A DNA stretch of 64,000 nt from Symsagittifera roscoffensis (lineage: Eukaryota; Xenacoelomorpha; Acoela; Convolutidae): NCBI RefSeq assembly GCF_963678635.1, contig NC_087064.1:76975718-77039717 (forward strand). Reading direction: 5' to 3'. The notes under the pieces were generated by a model. It made no database searches and was not told the DNA's origin. It saw only the letters and a list, made by a program, of their open reading frames with translations. This document shows, in pieces, positions 10,576 to 22,956 of the stretch (position 1 is its first letter; every line of letters starts with the position of its first letter). The position numbers were made by a program, and so were the translations under genes.

Positions 10576-12156
10576 CTAGCAGTCTGAGTAAGCAGGAACA
10601 AAGATTGAGGTATGATTACACAAAACGTAGAAGATAAGAGCACCGAAGAAGGATCCGGCTTGGGTTACTGCACCGTACAGGAAGAGATGTTCCTTGCCTC
10701 GTGATTTACACGCGTTCGCTTGCACCACCCGTGCAACAGTCGCTACGGTCTTGAAAAACACCCAGAGAACACCTACGGCCATCGCGCCTGACACTTGGCC
10801 AGTCATGGGGGGTGCAGTGATTGCAAAACAGGTGAGAACAACTGACGAAATAACGGTCAGTAAGGTAGACACGCCACTGAGTGTTAGACTATTTGTCAAA
10901 GGCAAGAACATGAGTATTATACACGTGACAGGGTTGGCAATGTTTCCGATATTTGAAATCACCAGCATTTCTTCGTTTCCATATGGCAGCAAAATGTAGG
11001 TGGAAATGGACGGCAGAGCACCATTGAAGAGGAAACAGACACTAAATAGAAATGCAAAGTGGGCCAAATCAGACTGAGTCACAACTGTTCCCGCTACAGA
11101 ATGTATGAAAGTGGAGCTGCTATTCGTCGTCGGAACCTCTATTCTGATCGGTTCAGTCACCACATTATTCTCTTCATCTTGAGGCTCCAGGTGAAAATCC
11201 ACAGAATATTCGAATGTTCCCAGCATGTCTGAGTTCCTCATTGCAGTATGTCCCGCTGTGGGAGCCGAATGGTCTTTAGAGCTAATCAGGGTTTTAAGAG
11301 GGTCCATTTCTCGGTCATAGTTCGAATCATCGCTTCCGTACTCGCTGGGATTCGAACTTCGATTGCTAGTAGAACTACTCCCGTTTCTTTTTACGATTGT
11401 CAGCGTAGGATTTTGACTTCCGGGACTCGGTAGAAGATTTATGATGAAAAATGCCACGCCACTTATCAGAAACAGGACAAATATTAGCAAAAAGTAGGTT
11501 TTCTCTGAGAAATGAGCGTTTGTGAAACAGTATGTTGAGTTCGAAGGAGCTTCTGTCGTGTTTCCGGACAAGCTCTCGTGTGTTGTTGATTGAGCTGAGA
11601 CTACTTTTTCGGTTCCCGCATTTTGAGCCAGTGCCAGAACACTTGGAATTAGTCCAGAAAACCCTTCTCCAATCATCAGAGAAACTATGAATTTTTCTGG
11701 GAACTTGGCCATGAATGGAAAATATGTAACTGATGATGTGCAATCGACAGCTGCAAGGGTGAAGGTGAACATCAGAAGATACAAACTGTGAGGTTTTCCA
11801 CCGAATGTTTCCGTTTTGTCCCAGAAAAATGCGAGGAGCACTGAAGACATGCATCCTATAGCTAGGATCACATATATCACGACATGCTCTGTGTGTCTAA
11901 ACTTTCTCAACCTGCCTGCGATTACATACAGGAAAGGGATGATATTTCCCAGCTGGATTGTCAGGGTTAGACTCGAAGCCAGATTCCAGCTTTCCGGGGC
12001 TGTCTGAACGAGGAATGAGAGTTCTGAGAAGATTCCATTGATGGCGAGCCACGATCCGGTTCCGAAGATGGCAAAGAGTAGGTGGAACAACCAGCTGTAT
12101 GGCTTGGACATACTTCCGTTGTTTTTGAGATTTCTCGTTGGTGGCTTATAGCACAT
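10576..12156 (-). CDS. SLC52A: SLC52-family riboflavin transporter, intron-less
   Basis: The 526-residue product matches SLC52 (RFVT) multi-pass plasma-membrane riboflavin carriers. Landmarks are FGTGSWLAINGIFSEL (residues 31-46, first membrane helix), LTIQLGNIIP, the PFMAKFPEKF segment followed by GEGFSGLIPSVLAL, and in the second half FNGALPSISTYILLPYG, NIGNIANPVTC and QAGSFFGALIFY. Length is near the 450-470 of human family members plus a longer Ser/Asp-rich cytoplasmic loop between the two halves (about residues 260-350). Two starts are possible: ATG at 12156 or the more family-like ATG at 12111. I prefer 12156 because an AG acceptor lies 12 nt upstream, although its pyrimidine tract is poor. 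The whole protein is in one exon. No neighbour suggests co-regulation. Confidence 0.92.
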   Translation of the reverse strand: MCYKPPTRNLKNNGSMSKPYSWLFHLLFAIFGTGSWLAINGIFSELSFLVQTAPESWNLASSLTLTIQLGNIIPFLYVIAGRLRKFRHTEHVVIYVILAIGCMSSVLLAFFWDKTETFGGKPHSLYLLMFTFTLAAVDCTSSVTYFPFMAKFPEKFIVSLMIGEGFSGLIPSVLALAQNAGTEKVVSAQSTTHESLSGNTTEAPSNSTYCFTNAHFSEKTYFLLIFVLFLISGVAFFIINLLPSPGSQNPTLTIVKRNGSSSTSNRSSNPSEYGSDDSNYDREMDPLKTLISSKDHSAPTAGHTAMRNSDMLGTFEYSVDFHLEPQDEENNVVTEPIRIEVPTTNSSSTFIHSVAGTVVTQSDLAHFAFLFSVCFLFNGALPSISTYILLPYGNEEMLVISNIGNIANPVTCIILMFLPLTNSLTLSGVSTLLTVISSVVLTCFAITAPPMTGQVSGAMAVGVLWVFFKTVATVARVVQANACKSRGKEHLFLYGAVTQAGSFFGALIFYVLCNHTSIFVPAYSDC

Positions 12157-12175
12157 TAACTGTTGGATCTGAATT
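12157..12175 (-). promoter_or_regulatory. Possible splice acceptor 12 nt before SLC52 start
   Basis: On the minus strand ATAATTCAG ends at 12169, followed by ATCCAACAGTTA and the ATG. The upstream tract is not strongly pyrimidine-rich, so this is weaker than the DNAAF3, SUI1-like and FCF1 acceptors. Confidence 0.4.
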
Positions 12176-12186
12176 ATCACTATCAA

Positions 12187-14520
12187 AACTAGTGGATGCT
12201 GGTTTGTAGATTACTATACTGAACTTATGGATCGGATAAATTCGGACAAGGTTCAAATTAAAATTAGACCAGTTTCCGATCTGGGAAGGGCAAAGGATGT
12301 TTACGAAATGAATAAAGTCGTGACTATTCGTTCGCTTCAAAGTGTGAGTTCAAACCGAGAAAATCAAATCGAGAAATACAATTCGAATTTGATGCAAATT
12401 AATTTTGTGATGAAAACAAAGATTCGAATCAAACAAACTTTTCTAACTGATCCAACTATTTAGCATAAATAGTAATGTTTAATATGGACTTTGAAACTAG
12501 CACCACAAGACAAGAAACAACCACAATCTCCCGAGCAAGCGAAGATAATAAAATCGTGTCGGCAAATTTGTTCACGTCGATTTGTTACTTCAGGTGAAGG
12601 GACACCACACCGTATGAATATGACGAGCGTCTTTCTGATCGAAAATTTAACTACAGAATACTTCATTTATTACTACCACGACCAATAGGCTATTTTTGCG
12701 AAGTCTAGTAAGTCGCTGTCTACTTGAACAAACGTGAACACTTTGTGAACAAATTCCGTCCGATTACTAAACAGCACAAAGCTGAAGATATGTAATTGGA
12801 ATGACGCAATTTCACTCGGAGTATAAATGCAGTATTTTTCAACAAAAAATTGTTTTCACGCTTTTCCAAACGGCGTGATCAAATTCACGAATAATTTCCG
12901 AATGGACCGACAAATAAATTAGAATCACTAGCAGACAATGGTAAAACTGAAGAACTGGAAATTACGCAAGCATTGTCAATTCCTAAGAAGGGAAATTTCA
13001 ATTTTCATATTTATTTAATAGATCCCAAGCTCTGAAAATAGATATGATATTTGCCTATTTTAACCGTTGATCTCTTCAAATCACAAGGAACAAACAACCC
13101 TCAATACCAATATTTGCGATAAAAACTGACTGGATTCAAAAATTGATTAGTAAGAGTCGGCTTCTGATATTTTTGACCGCAGTCCGAATATTAATTCAAC
13201 GTAACGAACATAAATGGTACATTCGAATGAACTTTTGATGATGGTTCATGAACTGAAGCGTCGTAAAATATTTACTGGCTCAAGAAGCAGAGGTTAAAAC
13301 AGAACAAGACTTAATATTGACAAGAATCACAGCCACGAAAACTCATGGTCATGACAATCTTATGAAAAAGTTATCTTTATCTTCAACAATAATAAATAGT
13401 AAATAAATACTAAACAGCAAACTTATTCTAATGTTAATGAAAGTCTACCGCTGATTTGAAACGTGAACAGTAATCAGCGATCCTTTTAAAGTATAAACTT
13501 TCAAAATTGTCAGGTTGAATGAAGACAAGACTGTGAACAATTATTTGTTCATGTGTCTCAGAGATTTGTTCACGCAGAAGGAAATATTATTGATGATTGT
13601 ATGACGTTCGTTGGTGAACTCCTTGTAACTTTGTTCTGTCTCAGGAGCTCATTAGAGGGAAACAACAGACGTCTTCAAACAATCAACTAAAAGTGGGAAC
13701 CAATAGCAATATAGCACACAGCAAGCAGAGCACGCAATCGCTTCCCATTTCCTTAGTATGTACACGAAGAATGGACACAACAAGATTCACGTGGGAATCT
13801 ATCTCGGAAAAGAAAAATAACAACAAAGCATCGTCGCTTTTTTTGAAGATAGTCGTTAAACATAATAAAGGAAGGGTGACCGTGTTTCTCAAAACTTCCA
13901 AAACAGGGGTTTTTAAAAAAGGGTTTCTCATAATATTTTAGCAATCATTTTTAAAATTTTTGTTCCTATTTGAATTAAAAACCACAGCTAAGAAAAACTG
14001 TTGTCTGAAATGATGATCTATTAGCAAAAAAGACACACCAGAAACACAATCGACGGAGTTTAATGAAAATTGAAGAACAATTATCGAGCGGCAACTGAGC
14101 CGACAAAACCCAATAGTAAGTTCCAGTAGAGCCCAGCACAAAATCATTGTCATGAAAAACTTTGCACAATAAATTCGATTCTAAGACTTTTAATATTTTG
14201 TGCAATCAAGAAGCATAAAAAATCAAGAAGCAAAAAATTAGGTCACGAAAACGATAAAATATAAGCCGAAATGAATTGGGACGCTTTAAGTTTAGAAGTG
14301 AAACAAAAGGAAATACAAGGTCAAGGTAGAAAAAATTACAAATTGCAGGAGTAAATCAAAGCATTAAAAGCAACTACAATGAAAATTGCGCACAACAACA
14401 AAAAAGGATGAGGCAACTCAGCCGACAAAACAACTCAGCCGACAAGTCGTTTTTCAGGCGACAAAAGGCAACTCAAATAACAAGCTGACAATTTTATTTG
14501 AAAAAAGATATTTCCCGTAA
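12187..14520. other. Gap: no gene recognised
   Basis: Overlapping short frames on both strands (for example 13683-13944) are not supported by motifs. From about 14230 the sequence resembles the distal end of the long interspersed family seen at 39780-40110 and 49800-50030, including the phrase CAACTCAGCCGACAA near 14413. Confidence 0.45.
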
Positions 14521-14620
14521 AAAACAGGCCTTGACCAAATTCGAAACCAGGACTTTTGCCGTCCCAAGCGTATTTGTTACCTCCAGGCTAAACGAGCCAG
14601 TCTCTCAGAAATAGAATTCA
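14521..14620 (-). repeat. tRNA-like repeat block
   Basis: Closely resembles 40020-40110: GCCTTG, then a B-box-like segment around TTCGAAACCAGGAC, then TTTGCCGTCCCA. Read on the minus strand it looks like the tRNA-derived head of a SINE. It cannot fold as an intact tRNA. Confidence 0.45.
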
Positions 14621-15482
14621 TTAAAACCCAGGTACCACCAGGAAATGACTCCAAATGAGACCTGTGAACAAAGTAATTGACGGACAAAAGTCTAGTACCC
14701 GGTTTCGATACCTTTGATAATCGCAAGTGTAATCAGCAAAACATAATGTAAGTCTTTTAAAATAAATGTCTTCGGAAAAAATATTACACTGTTCAAACCA
14801 CGACTGAAAGACCATAAATATGATAATACACTCGATCCGTTCCGATAAAATTTTGTGGAACCTGATTTTGCGTGAAAAACAAAACAAAAACACATCCGAA
14901 TACAAAATTCTTCCCCATGTTCCATGATCGAAAAAACAAGAACATAGCCATCAACAACAGAACACTGAAAAAAAGTCAATTAACTCAAAGAAGCCGAAAA
15001 ACTAATTGAATATTTTCTGGACATTTCTGAATATACATCACGTTAGTTCTTTAAATTTCCATACATCAAAAATCACTTTTGATTAAACTTTTAAAAAAAA
15101 CTAACACAATTAGAGAAAACATGTTCAATTGGTAAATTCTGCTGAAAATTGGTAAATTCTGCTGAAAACATGTTCAATTGGTAAAAACTAAAAGTATTTT
15201 CAAGCAATTTCCAATTTCGCAACTGGAGATTGTAATTTACCTTCCTCTCCTTTAGCACATGAATTTGATTTAATGTGAAAAGCGAAATTCAAAATTGAGC
15301 GTGAAAAAAACTTAAAAAATGACATGAGAGCTATGCAGTTTTGACCGTTCTGTCTCATTTCAACCATAAATGCTTTCGCTGAGCCAGCTCGTTTACCAGA
15401 AACATGATGTACCTAGCTACTTACATTTGAAATCCATATGTTCATTCTGAAATAATCACTAGCCCACGGCTACATTAATTAA
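14621..15482. other. Gap: AT-rich, minor tandem duplication
   Basis: Two 94-95 codon minus-strand frames overlap here without recognisable motifs. At about 15116-15186 GAAAACATGTTCAATTGGTAA occurs twice with a short duplicated insert between the copies. Confidence 0.45.
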
Positions 15483-15745
15483 CAGGAGCTCGCCTTAGAC
15501 CTCAAGGAACACGCCGAGTTCAGACAATACGTCGTCAGCATAGACAGAAACTTCAGCTATTTTAACATTCATTGGCGCCAAGATTCTGGTCTCGCCAGCA
15601 TAGTAGGGGTAAACCCGAGGACATGTGAAGAGATCTACTGATCTAAGTCAGTGGCTTCCAACACCTATCTGAATTTGACTGCCTGAACGCCAGAATGTAG
15701 AGTGTCATCTGCACTTCTTCAAGCTCTCAAGCACCGTTTGTATCC
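15483..15745. other. Unidentified coding-like island
   Basis: This block is visibly richer in G and C than its surroundings and is open on both strands. On plus, an AACAG acceptor at about 15483 opens about 51 codons (beginning ELALDLKEHAEFRQYVV) to a TGA near 15638. On minus, the frame ending with a TAA just inside the block reads VYPYYAGETRILAPMNVKIA and then EVSVYADDVLSELG. Further codons in another minus frame (MTLYILAFRQSNSDRCWK) suggest a frame break. I recognise neither reading. It could be a decayed gene fragment or an exon of an unseen gene. Confidence 0.3.
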
Positions 15746-16349
15746 TTTTTAACATTAAAAAACCAGATTGAAATTTTTTGGAATTATTCCTATTGTCGAA
15801 ATTATCAAAACATATCAAACAAATAATAATTCAAACAAAGTTCATAGAAATTGTGAGTTCATAAAAAAATTAACCTTTTTCCGAAAAAATTAAAGAAAAA
15901 ACACGAATGTTTGGAGAACGATGTTTTTTCAACGAATTTCTGGAAAAAAATACGTAGAAACATATTTGAAGCAAAAAAACGTAGTTTCCCATCGTTGGAA
16001 ATATTTGTGCGGCCAAGTATTCCTTTAAAGGCGATTCGCGTAAAGGTCAATTGTAAAGGAACAGTTAATGACAATATTCATTTAACTCATGAATGTATTG
16101 TTCAGCCAGACTGAGAAAATTATCCAGGACAAAACAACCTTCAGCCTCACCAGAAATCAAACAACTGCCTGATGAATGTATTTTACTGTTTATTTCATTC
16201 AGATTGAGTTAATCAATTCAGAACGTTAAGATTAAGATTAAGACCATTTATCCACGGGGGAAAGGACCAACACAAGAGCTGTACAGCTCATCACGGCGAA
16301 CCGCTGTTGCGCCCCTGCTTAAGAACTACATGCATTTTTTTTGGTTATT
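15746..16349. other. Gap: no gene recognised
   Basis: AT-rich sequence. Opposing 67-71 codon frames near 15859-16114 mirror each other and lack motifs. Confidence 0.45.
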
Positions 16350-16395
16350 TTTCTGGGCTGGGTAACGTTGCCTCACCCGCAAGCAACGAGCACGT
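16350..16395 (-). repeat. 5'-truncated SINE copy
   Basis: TTTCTGGGCTGGGTAACG and the following CAAGCAACGAGCAC match the tail of the fuller SINE at 16611-16737. The tRNA-like head is missing. Confidence 0.55.
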
Positions 16396-16610
16396 TTCAA
16401 TATTCTTGCATCAGTAGAGCTGAGCTGATCTCATCTTTTTTTTCGAGAAAGCTGAAACAGAATGGGTGGGTAAGAGTTAGAGACACATTGCATCAGTTCT
16501 AAGCCAGCTCGTTCCGCTTCATGCCGCCGTCCTCTATAAAGAGCGATTTGTGAAAAAAAGCTATTTTGGTAGTCTCTCAAATCAAATTCACAAACAACAA
16601 AAATAAAACT

Positions 16611-16737
16611 GTTTTTTTTTTCTGGGCTGGGTAATGTTGCTTGACCTTCAAGCAACAAGCACTGATCATGGTGGGCCTCGAACATCCGACCTTTCGATTG
16701 AGAGGCGGAGACGTAACCACTTCACCACCGCTCCCCA
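16611..16737 (-). repeat. tRNA-derived SINE with poly(A) tail
   Basis: On the minus strand it starts GGGGAGCGGTGGTGAAGTGG (A-box-like region) and passes a B-box-like GATGTTCGAGGCC. It then has a short unique body, GCTTGTTGCTTGAAGG and TTACCCAGCCCAG, and ends in an A run (16621-16612). The first bases do not pair with the region after the B box, so it is not a functional tRNA. Pol III transcription is implied by the box structure. Confidence 0.7.
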
Positions 16738-17027
16738 TTCATTAATTTCCTTAAGATACAGACGCTGAAAACAGCAATTAGTTGCTAAATTTTTACGAGT
16801 CCTGAAACACCCTGGACCACTAATGTGACCAATAAATCATTTCGAAGAGTCGTTTGACCATTCAAAAGAGTCGAAGTCATGAGTCATCTAGTCAACAAAC
16901 TGGTACGAACTCTTATGGATGAATGTATTTATGGGGTGATCAAATCTGGGCTCACAACCATAATAAGAACATGTCTACAGAACATGAGTTGATGGCATCA
17001 TCATGATCATCATATTCATGGGGTTGT
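16738..17027. other. Gap: nothing recognised
   Basis: Short AT-rich interval with no feature I can support. Confidence 0.4.
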
Positions 17028-17459
17028 TTAACCACCCTTATTGTGATCTAGATTGAAAGGTGCATGAAAGTATCTTGAGATGAAGAAAAACATGACCCCT
17101 ATTCGGCAAATATGAGAGATACTTAGAAGCTGCTTCTCGGAGTATCTATATGTGCTCTCATAACACAGTTTACGTTTTAACATCACTAAAGTTACCAAAA
17201 TTTGAAAAATTTTAGACAATTGATCAAGAATCCAATCATAATGCTCATTGTTCCCTCCACTGAAAATGGGGAAGATTTTAACTTTGTGATCGGGTAAGTT
17301 TTTTGTTTTTCCAGGAAAATAAACCGAATAATCATGAAAATGGGCCAAGTGCAGCATATTAAAGCCCAGGCAATTTTCCAAAAAAGTATTGTCTGTGTCA
17401 CAAACAATCAAATGAAAGTTTTTGCATACTGTGCAAACAGTATGCAAAAAGTTTTGCAA
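17028..17459 (-). other. Unidentified exon-like open frame
   Basis: A 143-codon minus-strand frame begins at TTG, not ATG, so it is not a complete gene. Its centre has balanced composition (HFHDYSVYFPGKTKN, then FPIFSGGNNEHYDWILDQL). It is bounded by a possible acceptor, GTGACACAG (about 17399), and a possible donor, TTTTG|GTAACT (about 17188). That would make a coding exon of roughly 210 bp. I do not recognise the family and saw no partner exon. It may equally be a decayed repeat. Confidence 0.25.
17419..17450. repeat. Perfect 14-bp inverted repeat hairpin
   Basis: TTTTTGCATACTGT, loop GCAA, then the exact reverse complement. It is too short for a typical animal pre-miRNA. Confidence 0.8.
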
Positions 17460-17584
17460 ACAGTGACGTGGAAACTATGTAATAACGCATAGAAGAGCCT
17501 TACAAATACCATTTATTTCCTTTTATTTATGAAGATGTTGAATAATAAATGTTTAAAAACATAATCTCGATTGTGCTCGATTGA

Positions 17585-18320
17585 CTGACCATTTGCAGCC
17601 CTATCTTAAACAAAGCCAACATACAGTTGGAAAAAATCAATCAATGCAAGGAAACAGAAAAAAATACCTTAGAAATTCTAAGAAAAAAATAGATGGCCTT
17701 AATGCCCTATGAAAATTGAGAACGCTTTATTATTAACTGAGTTCTAAAAAATTGGATCGACAGGTAATTTTTTTATTTCGCCGGGGAACCGGATAATTAA
17801 TTTCTACTGTCGAAACTAGAATTCTATCACGTTTTCCGTGACCTTTACACTTTCGCTGTTCGATAGTGGAGTTTGCCTTCATTTTAACAAGAAAATGAAC
17901 TGAACTTAAAAAAAATCAGAAGTCAAAACGCGAAAAACTAAATTCCTGAGAAAACAAACGAAAAAAAATCATGGCAATCTAAATAAGTGTCTGAACTATG
18001 TTCATCGACTCTTAAAAACTGACCTGTTTTTTTTTTAAAAACTTAAACTTTCGAATTTCAAACTAAAAAGCTCCTTGAATTTCAAGAGCAATTTATAACT
18101 GACTTTTTTTGATAAAAACAACCCAATTTGATAAAAATTAATTATTAGGAACGCTTTTATTGCGCGGGGAAATCTAAAACTGAAAACCATTCTCGAAATT
18201 AGAAAACAATCACGTTCCTTTTGCGCGATTTCAGTTTTCATCATTGGAAGGTGCATTTTGCCTACCTTCAGCAAATGAACTTGAATTGATCTCAAAAAAG
18301 TACATATATCTAAGGGCATT
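17585..18320. repeat. Interspersed repeat segment (family also at 36.0, 42.6, 45.5 kb)
   Basis: Phrases such as GCCAACA, then CAGTTGGAAAA, then CAATCAATGCAAGG, with TAGATGGCCTTAA further on and the TTTCCGTGACCTTTACACTTTC segment recur at 36030-36500. Diverged versions lie near 42595-42780 and 45530-45860. No protein coding is apparent. Confidence 0.5.
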
Positions 18321-19880
18321 CATACGTACGTTTATAAGAAAGAGTGCACTTATTTTGCTATCAGAGCATTTTAAAACTTTTCCTAAAAAACGTTAAAAAA
18401 ATTATCAAGAACTATATAAGAGTCTGAACTACGTCAATCGACTTTTAACTAGCTTCTCACATGTACCAAAAGGACAGAACAATGTCATTGAAATGGTTTT
18501 AACTATTAATGCAAGCAACAAAAAATGATTATATTACAGACAAGTACACTTCAAAGAATCGGAATGTTACACAGCAAACGCAGTATTAGCAAAAAAGGAA
18601 CCTTTTCAACTCTAAGTGGCTGATTTGTTTGCCTTTTGTTTTCTTCTGAATAGTCAATCATTACGGCTCATCAGACAGCAATGATTAAGGCACCAATAAA
18701 ATCGCTTAGGTAAAGCAGACGATTGTGAAAATGAAGCAATTTGAAGCCAAAATGAAACTAAACCGCATAAAAAATTGCACCATATGAATTGAAAACAGAA
18801 AACTGTGAAAGTTTATAAAGAAAAAAAGTTTCTTATAAAAAAACGTTGTTTGATAGTACGAAAACCCTATCAACATCCTTTTCGCTGAAGGTTTTATGCA
18901 GCAAAAAAAAACAATAATGACAAAACCTATAAGATTATAAACTTCTCGTGTGTGTGGATTACGCTACTTCTCTTGATCAGCTGATCCAAAGGAACTAATT
19001 TTTTTATTTGCATTTGAAATTCCATCGTGTGTCGGAAGGACAAGATCTTAGTTTAATTTCACAGAGACGAAGCTGCACTGCGCAAAAAAGTGACAAAAAG
19101 GCAAAAGAAGTTTCATTATCGCAAGAAAATGTTAAGATAAAAAATGCCACATACCTGATTCGAGATAATTATTGGAAATGGGTAGAGTGATGTATATATC
19201 ATATTAAAAACTTTTGAGTCGCCTCATTAAAAAATTTCCGAAAAAATGTCCCAGCATCGAGAAAAACAGGTTTTACAAAAATAGAAACAAACAAACCTGA
19301 AATATTCAAAAACAAAAAAAATTGAACATCGAAACAATATTTATGCAGCGGTAAGTGAGCCGACAATAATCGAGCAAACAGCATTTGGGCTGAAACTATT
19401 AAGCATTCCGTAACTCGAAATTGCAAGTCCTCCAAAAATATACACGCACAAACGAGCGCATGAGAATCTTATTTTATAAGAAACACACAAGTCGCAATAT
19501 GAGACAACGATTAAGCCAATAAACAATAAAACGACACCTTTCCGGACCCATCCGGAACCCCAAGGAGGTTATACCTTTTGAACCAGGGGTAAATACCAAG
19601 AAGAAGAAGAAGCCGACACTTTTACAAAGAGGGGAAGTTGCACTTTGCATACAAAAGCAAAATTATGACCGATAACGCTACAAAGAAAAACTGAATAAGT
19701 AAAACTTTGAGTCTACAAAATTTTTTAAAAGACGCACGCCAATTATGAGTCTACATAATTGCTAAGTGACCGAAGCCAATTATGACGCATTAGCAGTATC
19801 AATCACTTTGAAAAAAAATTACCAACAAACATGCCTCAATTTATAGAGCGGACGCATTTAACTAGTATACGAAAAAGTTC
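18321..19880. other. Gap: no gene recognised
   Basis: AT-rich. Contains GTAAGTGAGCCGACAA near 19350, a phrase shared with the distal end of the long interspersed family. Short frames are unsupported. Confidence 0.4.
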
Positions 19881-19887
19881 AGTTAAA

Positions 19888-19970
19888 ACATCCGACCCTG
19901 CCCAGGTTCGAACCCGCTTCTTTTGTGGCAGGTCTCATTCCCTACCTCTACGCTACAGATACAAGATTTC
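19888..19970 (-). repeat. tRNA-like SINE head or tRNA pseudogene
   Basis: The minus strand shows TAGCGTAGAGGTAGGG (A-box-like) and GCGGGTTCGAACC (B box), with spacing typical of a tRNA. The acceptor stem does not close, so I do not call a functional tRNA. Confidence 0.5.
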
Positions 19971-22955
19971 GTGAACTAAAGTGCTATTTGTAATATAATA
20001 GTCTGTGTTAATATCCTTAGCATTAGCTGTACTTAACGAACACTTTCAAAATGACAATAAGTTCATACTATAACATACTATAACACAACGTTTGCTCGTG
20101 TAAATACCGAATGAAGCAAAGAAATAATGAAAAATGAAAAGAAGAAACAAAAAGACAAAATCGGAGTTAGTAAAATTCCAACCATGGAAAAACTATTTTC
20201 AAATGAAAGTGTATTTAAACCGCAGACGTGCACAAAGCATATCTGCTATTTTCAAAACACAAAGTTGAGCAAATGCTTCAAGGTATTTTGTTAAACAAGT
20301 GGTTAATTTCTTGAACAGCACTGAGGGCTTACAAAAAACCAAAAATCGACGTTACTCAACCTTATAAAGCACTGCAATTGATACAATTAATAAAAGAAAA
20401 ATTAGTGGTAATTTTTCAATGCAGACAAAGTTATTTTTGACAGCTTAAAACCAAGATGCAATCTATTTCTATGAGTAAGTTAAAATTAATCAAGTGCATC
20501 TCTTTTTGACAATTTTTTCTGCAATTTGAATTGCGGCACCCTAACATTGAAATTAAGCACTTAAGCAATGACCATTGAAACACTGTTAATGACAAAATGC
20601 AAAAAGGGTTTGATTATTCCCGAAAAAAGTATCTACATGGAACGGCGAAAAAATAAATTGATAATGAAAGAAGAAACGCGGCCATGAAAAAGATTAATCG
20701 CTCAACGAGTTCAAAAGGTGTAATTCATCAGAATCGCGCAAAACTATCAATTGCAATCATTTACTGTAACAAAAAATTTAGCTAAAAACAAAAGGCATTT
20801 TATCAAAACAAATTAAAGGTTGACGCAGCAAACCTCACAATGAAGAGTTCTTCGAAATTTGGAAAAAAATATTGACTCCGGAAAAACATACCCAACGGAA
20901 CTTTATTATGAAAAATTTGATCAGCTTTTTTGAAAATTTTTACAGACTTGAAGCAGAAAAATTCCTGCCATGCAAAAGACTGATTCGCATTCGACCATAT
21001 CTTTTTATTTGAAACCAATAAACATAAAAGAAACAGGAACAATGTTTGAAAACTTGCAAAAGAAACAACCATTTCCGGCTAAAGGAAACTTCAAAAATCT
21101 TGAAATAAATATGGATGAAAAGTTAACATTCGAAAGCCCCATAACGTCTTTTAAAAAAGTGTGCCGGTACAGTGGACGTTTTTAGAGACCGACAAATTTT
21201 GACCGAAAAGCAGCTTCTTTTGGCCTTTGAAACTTTTGTTTAGCCAATTTTACAGTATAGAGTCCTCGTTTACGCATCAACTGAAAAAAAATGGAACACC
21301 TCGAAATGCTACTGAAACGTCTTATTGAAGCCTTGTGCTCCAAAAAAAATTGAATCAATCAAACAAGTAAGACTAGAAAATAAAATTTTAGAACTGTTAC
21401 AAACTCAGAGCAAAAATATACGGAATGAAAACGAATCTGAAAATTTACAGAAAGTAATTACTAAAAACAATGCAACCAAAAAATTTCGTCAAAACAAAAA
21501 CGAGGAAGTACTGTTGCAATACACTCAAAGTTTCCATCAAAGACCTCGATTGCTGCTAAAACTCGTGTCCTCCTCAATAGGTTGCCCTTTTTGTTCCTCA
21601 AATTCACAGCAATGATGAAAAATTTCAAAAACCAGGAACTAAACAATTTCTCTCATCAATTTTTCGATAACTATATTCAAGCTAATAGTGACCTGATAAA
21701 CAATGTGTTTAGTAAATAATAAAGTATGATAAATCTGAAACTACCTCCTTCATGGTTTTTCGTCAACATTTTTTCTTAGATTTTGTTATTCTGGTAAGCC
21801 ACCCATTGCTATTTCTGCCTAATGGTAAAATGTTAACCTTTCTTTTTTGTGATAAGTTTGGCTCTCATCCAAAATTTTCCCCCTAAGTTCTCATGGTATC
21901 AATAACAATTATGCCGCTATCTTAAGTGATGTTTTAAAAATAAAAAAATCTGTTCGTGTTGACTTTACTTGGAAACAATTTATTAATAATGTTATTATCA
22001 TGATTATTATTTTGATTTCCATAGAAAGGAATTATATGATTTTTTTCAAATTTTCGCGATTCTTTTGAGAATTCTAATCAACAGTTCGCCTTATTTGATT
22101 TTACATTAACCGGTTCTGTCAGCAGGTTACAGATCCTTCAAAGTCCTTCATTTTTTTTCGAAGCCATCGTGATTCTCATTTTCATTAGTATTATTCTCAT
22201 TATATTCAATCTTCCGATCTTGGAATTGTGAAATGATATTACAGAAGAAAAATAAGCTTTGGCTCAGCAGAAACTAGCTAACAAAGCCCAGATTTGAAGA
22301 AATTTACCCAATGTTTTGTGCAAACATTCTCTTTTTGCTGCCTTTCCAAAAAGCATTTTGTACATTGCACGAAAAAATGTTAGATGATAAGAGAAATGGC
22401 ATAGACAGCTTTTTCCTTACTCTTCCGAACTTTGAAAATTTCGAGTAGCTTTGTCTTCGTGTTGGTTTTAATTTTATTTGCTTTCTCTGATTTGTTTCTG
22501 GCAAAATCAGGGGATCTCTTCAGCTATGTAAATTTTGTACCTAGTAACGAAACTCCCCCTTTTGCAAGCTGGGAATAGTTAAAGAAATCCAAATTAGGTA
22601 TGACAAAAATCATCGGAAGTCGTCTAGTGATGTATCACATTTAACTTTTAAGTTAACATTCAAAAAAATTCTGTGTCGAGAAAAATAAAAATTGGGTTGG
22701 GAACTTTGACTTTTTAGTTTAAATTAGAGTGAAAATAGTGAGCGAGAAATGAAGTTAAACGTAATTAAATTTTAGTTTTAACGTTACTTCACTTGTTAAT
22801 ATGTATCATTATTGCAGTTTTTCCACTAATTCATTCAGCCTTTTACAAAAAAAAATAACAGAAAATTTCAAGTCAACGCTTCACGCAATTCTCCAAATTG
22901 TATTTAAAAGAAATATAATCAACATAAATTTAAACTGTTCATTGTTAAAGTTTTA
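19971..22955. other. Gap: no gene recognised
   Basis: AT-rich. A 96-codon plus-strand frame at 21325-21615 begins at TTG, is rich in Lys/Asn/Gln and has no recognisable domain. Confidence 0.4.
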
Positions 22956-22956
22956 A

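Noticed and set aside
11375..11854. 159-codon minus-strand frame
   Set aside because: Out-of-frame shadow inside the SLC52 gene.
17419..17450. microRNA precursor
   Set aside because: The stem is only 14 bp with a 4-base loop, too short for a Drosha/Dicer substrate.
19888..19970. tRNA gene
   Set aside because: A and B boxes are present but the acceptor stem does not pair; the same holds for the tRNA-like blocks at 16.7, 52.0, 58.3 and 63.1 kb.
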